Of a stretch of 12,909 bases of DNA, positions 10,231-12,909 are shown one piece after another. The notes beneath the pieces were generated by a model that was given only the letters and a program-made list of their open reading frames with translations, made no database searches and was not told the DNA's origin. The stretch spans positions 1 through 12,909 of the forward strand of contig CAYLSO010000325.1 in NCBI GenBank assembly GCA_964386525.1, given 5' to 3'. Numbering within the stretch: position 1 is the stretch's first letter; every line of letters begins with the position of its first letter. The position numbers and the translations under genes were made by a program. Source of the stretch: CAYLSO01 sp964386525. GTDB lineage: Bacteria; Eisenbacteria; RBG-16-71-46; DASYSL01.

Positions 10231-12909
10231 TCATTCCTCGCGAGCCTGCTCTCCCGCGCGTATCCCCAGTTTGCGCATGCGGTAACGAAGCGTCGGCTCG
10301 GCCATCGCCAGGGCGCGTGCCGCTTTGCTCCGGTTACCTCCTGACCGGCGGATCGCCTCGGTGATCAGTTCCCGCTCGACGGCGGCCAGGGCCTCGGCAA
10401 GCGCAGTGGCCCCGACGCCGTGCATGCGGGCCACCGTCGGGCGCGATGCGGCTTGTGCGGCCTCCTCGAGGTCTCCGGGCAGGGAGTGCGGCTCGAGCAC
10501 GGGCCCGTCGCCGACGACGAGCAGCCGCTCGATGTAGTTCTCGAGTTCGCGGACGTTTCCGGGCCAGTCGCTGCGGCCCATGACCTCCAGAAGGCCTGCG
10601 GACAGGCGGGGCGCCGGGCGGCCCATGGTCTCGCAGAGGCGCTGCGTGAAGTGGCGGGCGAGCACCGGGATGTCCGATTTGCGCTCGCGCAACGGCGGGA
10701 TATGGATGACCAGGCGATTGACGCGGAAGAAGAGGTCGGCGCGGAAGCGGTTGTCGCGCACCCGCTCGCGCAGATCGGCGTTGGTGGCGGCGAACACCCG
10801 GGCGCTCATGCGGATCGAGCGCTTGCCCCCGACGCGGGTGAATTCGCGCTCCTGGAGCACGCGCAGCAGCCGGGCCTGCATGCCGGGCGGCATGTCGCCG
10901 ATCTCGTCGAGCAGGACGGACCCGCCCTCGGCGCGCTGGAAGATGCCCTCGCGGGCCCGCACCCCGGTGGCGACGTGGTCCTCGATGCCGAACAGCTCGG
11001 CTTCGATGAGCGTCTCGGGGAGGGCCACGCAGTTGATGCTCAGGAAGGGACGGTCGCGGCGCGGCGAATTGTAGTGGATGGTCCTGGCGACCAGCTCCTT
11101 GCCGGTCCCCGTCTCGCCTTCGATGAGCACGTCGCCCGGCGCCTGCGCGAAGCGGTCGATGAGGGCGTGCAACTGCGCCATCTCGCGGCTGCGCCCGATC
11201 AGGTTGGCGTACTTGAATTGAGCGGGGACCTGGCGGCGCAGCTCCACGTTCTCGTCCACGAGGGACTCGTTGGTCTGGCGCAGGTTCTCGTGCAGCCGGC
11301 TATTCTCGATCGCCACCGCCACCAGGTTGGAGAAGGACTCGAGGAACGCGATGTCGGCGTCGGTGAAGGCGCCGCGGGCGGTCCGGTTCTGCAGGTAGAT
11401 GGTACCGATGACCTGGTCGCGCAGACGCAGCGCGGCGCAGAGGATCGAGCGCAGGGACAGGTCGAAGACGCTCTTCATCGTCGCCAGGCGGGGGTCCACG
11501 ACGGCGTCGTCGGAGCGGAACGTGGCGCCGGTCTGGAGCACGCGCCGGACGATGCTGGTGCTGATCTGCAGGGCGTCCGCCTGCGCGTCCTCGTCCATCA
11601 GGCCGTGGCGGGCGACCGGGGCGAGCTCGCCGCTCTCGGGATCGACCAGCACGATGAGGCCGCGCTCGGCGCCAAGACGCTGGACCACCAGCTGCAGAAC
11701 TTTGTGGATCAACTCCGGGAAATCCAGGATGGAGTTCAGGAGCTGGCTGACTTCGTAGAGCGTGTCGCGGATCTCGGCCGCCGGCAGGCTCTCCTCTCGG
11801 CGCGCGATGTCGCCTTCCAGGACAAGCAGATCCGGAAGGATGGAAGCCAGCGGGCCCGGGGCCTCCATCTGCTCGTAGACGCCGCGGGCCTCGCGCAGCC
11901 ACTCCACGCGCTGGAGGGCCAACTCGGGAGAGGGCGTGAGTCCGTCGTGCAGGGCGCGTGCGGCCTGGGTGAGGCTGCGGCCGAGGTGGTAGCGGTAGCC
12001 GCGGCCGCGATACAGGGCCGCCGCCTGGTTGTAGGTCGCGATCGCCCTCGCCACGTCGCCGGCGGCGAAGGACGTGAGCGCGGAAGCCTCGAGCAGGGCG
12101 CCGTGGGCCTCCGCGTCCTCCCGTACCTGGGACTCGCCCGGGGCCTGGTCGAGCGCCCGCCGGGCTTCGGCCGCATCTCCCATGCGCGCGGCGAGCCGGG
12201 CTCGGGCCCTCGCGACCCAGGTCGAGACGGCCGGCACCGAGCGGGCGCTCTCGAAGGCGCGGTCGAGAAGTCGCCGGCTGGCGTTCAGGAATCCTTTGTC
12301 CATCGCCATGTCGGCGAGGTTGACCAGCGAGTAACCAGGTGCTCCGTGGCCGGGTGCTGTCTGCCAGCGTCTGATCGCCAAACGGTAGCACCGTATTGCC
12401 CTTCGTCTCCGACCCCGGAGCGCGAGCATCATGCCAAGGCGATTGAGCGACCAAGCGAGCGTGTCATTGTGGCGGAGGCGCCTGGCGGCGGCGAGAGCCG
12501 AACGCGTCAGCGCCCAAGCGCGCCCCAGGCGACCGCCGCGAAGCTCGATTCGAGCCATCGTACTGACCACCGAGAGGAGCACGGAGGCGTCTCCAGCTAT
12601 GCGAGCTAGGGTCTCCGCTTTGAGCAATGCAGCCCTGGATTCCTCGTCATCACGAGCGCGGGACAAGATCGTCGCGAGCACGGATGCCTCTCGGCAGGCG
12701 TGCGAAACGAGTCCGTGCTTCTCGCTAACTCGGACGGATGCCTCTAGGTGGGTCTGCTCGCTGGCTAGATCGCCTCTTATCCGCGCCAAGAACACCGCGT
12801 TCGAATGCGCTCTCCCCTCCGCGACCTCGTCGCCCATCTCGCGCGCCAGCCGCAGGGCCTGCTCCAGCGCCCGATCCGCCTCCTCGAGCCGCCCCATCCG
12901 TGGATAGAT
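10231..12909 (-). CDS. TPR-GAF-AAA+(sigma54-type)-Fis transcriptional regulator, 5' end outside the window
   Basis: At least 892 codons are visible; the frame is open at the window edge (IYPRMGRLEEADR, itself part of a TPR), so the ATG at 12897 is probably internal. Numbering from that ATG: TPR-like helical repeats ~1-370; GAF sensor ~376-532; short coiled coil 534-558; sigma54-activator AAA+ domain ~563-800; Fis-type helix-turn-helix ~838-880 (GGNRSKAARALAMAEPTLRYRMRKLGI region). The ATPase has Walker A GETGTGK (594-600), Walker B VLLDEI with D664-E665, FRADLFFRVN and WPGNVREL, so it should hydrolyse ATP. The sigma54-contacting GAFTGA loop reads HVATGV (641-646). There is no receiver domain, so the signal probably enters through the TPR/GAF part or a missing N-terminal domain. 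A candidate sigma54 promoter and enhancer lie directly downstream of it. Confidence 0.92.
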   Translation of the reverse strand: MYPRMGRLEEADRALEQALRLAREMGDEVAEGRAHSNAVFLARIRGDLASEQTHLEASVRVSEKHGLVSHACREASVLATILSRARDDEESRAALLKAETLARIAGDASVLLSVVSTMARIELRGGRLGRAWALTRSALAAARRLRHNDTLAWSLNRLGMMLALRGRRRRAIRCYRLAIRRWQTAPGHGAPGYSLVNLADMAMDKGFLNASRRLLDRAFESARSVPAVSTWVARARARLAARMGDAAEARRALDQAPGESQVREDAEAHGALLEASALTSFAAGDVARAIATYNQAAALYRGRGYRYHLGRSLTQAARALHDGLTPSPELALQRVEWLREARGVYEQMEAPGPLASILPDLLVLEGDIARREESLPAAEIRDTLYEVSQLLNSILDFPELIHKVLQLVVQRLGAERGLIVLVDPESGELAPVARHGLMDEDAQADALQISTSIVRRVLQTGATFRSDDAVVDPRLATMKSVFDLSLRSILCAALRLRDQVIGTIYLQNRTARGAFTDADIAFLESFSNLVAVAIENSRLHENLRQTNESLVDENVELRRQVPAQFKYANLIGRSREMAQLHALIDRFAQAPGDVLIEGETGTGKELVARTIHYNSPRRDRPFLSINCVALPETLIEAELFGIEDHVATGVRAREGIFQRAEGGSVLLDEIGDMPPGMQARLLRVLQEREFTRVGGKRSIRMSARVFAATNADLRERVRDNRFRADLFFRVNRLVIHIPPLRERKSDIPVLARHFTQRLCETMGRPAPRLSAGLLEVMGRSDWPGNVRELENYIERLLVVGDGPVLEPHSLPGDLEEAAQAASRPTVARMHGVGATALAEALAAVERELITEAIRRSGGNRSKAARALAMAEPTLRYRMRKLGIRAGEQAREE

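Noticed and set aside
10420..12609. 729-codon plus-strand open frame opposite the regulator
   Set aside because: It mirrors the conserved GAF/AAA+ coding sequence and shows no recognisable motif of its own.
1..12909. CRISPR arrays, insertion sequences, tRNA or rRNA genes
   Set aside because: No regularly spaced identical repeats, transposase-like protein, terminal inverted repeats or tRNA-like cloverleaf was found by reading both strands.

Overview
The window is high-GC bacterial DNA with short intergenic gaps and seven substantial genes, the outer two cut by the window edges. One secreted protein ends in a FlgD/T9SS-type sorting domain. There is also a TPR-CHAT protein, and a very large TPR-GAF-sigma54-type regulator. 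This mix fits an uncultured FCB-group lineage (Eisenbacteria, Krumholzibacteriota or Latescibacteria-like). That placement is an inference from gene style only.

Layout. 1-1146 (+) is the 3' part of an APC-family amino-acid permease. It converges on a minus-strand run of four genes, listed in transcription order: a TPR-CHAT protein whose two catalytic positions are both substituted (6174-3958), a D-hydantoinase/dihydropyrimidinase (3905-2505), a TlpA-like thioredoxin lipoprotein (2423-1842) and a PRX_like1-type redoxin (1845-1183). The last two overlap by ATGA and should be translationally coupled. Diverging from the CHAT gene is a secreted protein with seven ~46-residue repeats, probably a seven-bladed beta-propeller (6554-7921, +). 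A strong GC hairpin separates it from a convergent S11 (PBP7/DacF-like) murein peptidase (9166-8075).

The most unusual part is 9410-12909, all read on the minus strand. A large TPR-GAF-AAA+(sigma54-type)-Fis regulator (12909-10231, 5' end outside) is followed by an unusually AT-rich ~200-bp stretch. This stretch carries two perfect inverted repeats about three helical turns apart and five copies of ATTGC(A/G). Next come a near-consensus IHF site and a textbook -24/-12 element (GG-N10-GC). The -24/-12 element lies 68 nt upstream of a 71-codon gene for a small exported protein with a strong ribosome binding site. Immediately 3' of that gene is ~270 nt containing eight consecutive hairpins, two of them closed by GNRA tetraloops only when read on the minus strand. 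It ends in a classical intrinsic terminator in the same orientation. I read this as one ~600-nt transcription unit: enhancer, sigma54 promoter, exported mini-protein, structured RNA, terminator. It sits directly behind a candidate activator whose GAFTGA loop is itself degenerate (HVATGV). I do not recognise this arrangement or the RNA, and it is the best candidate here for something undescribed.
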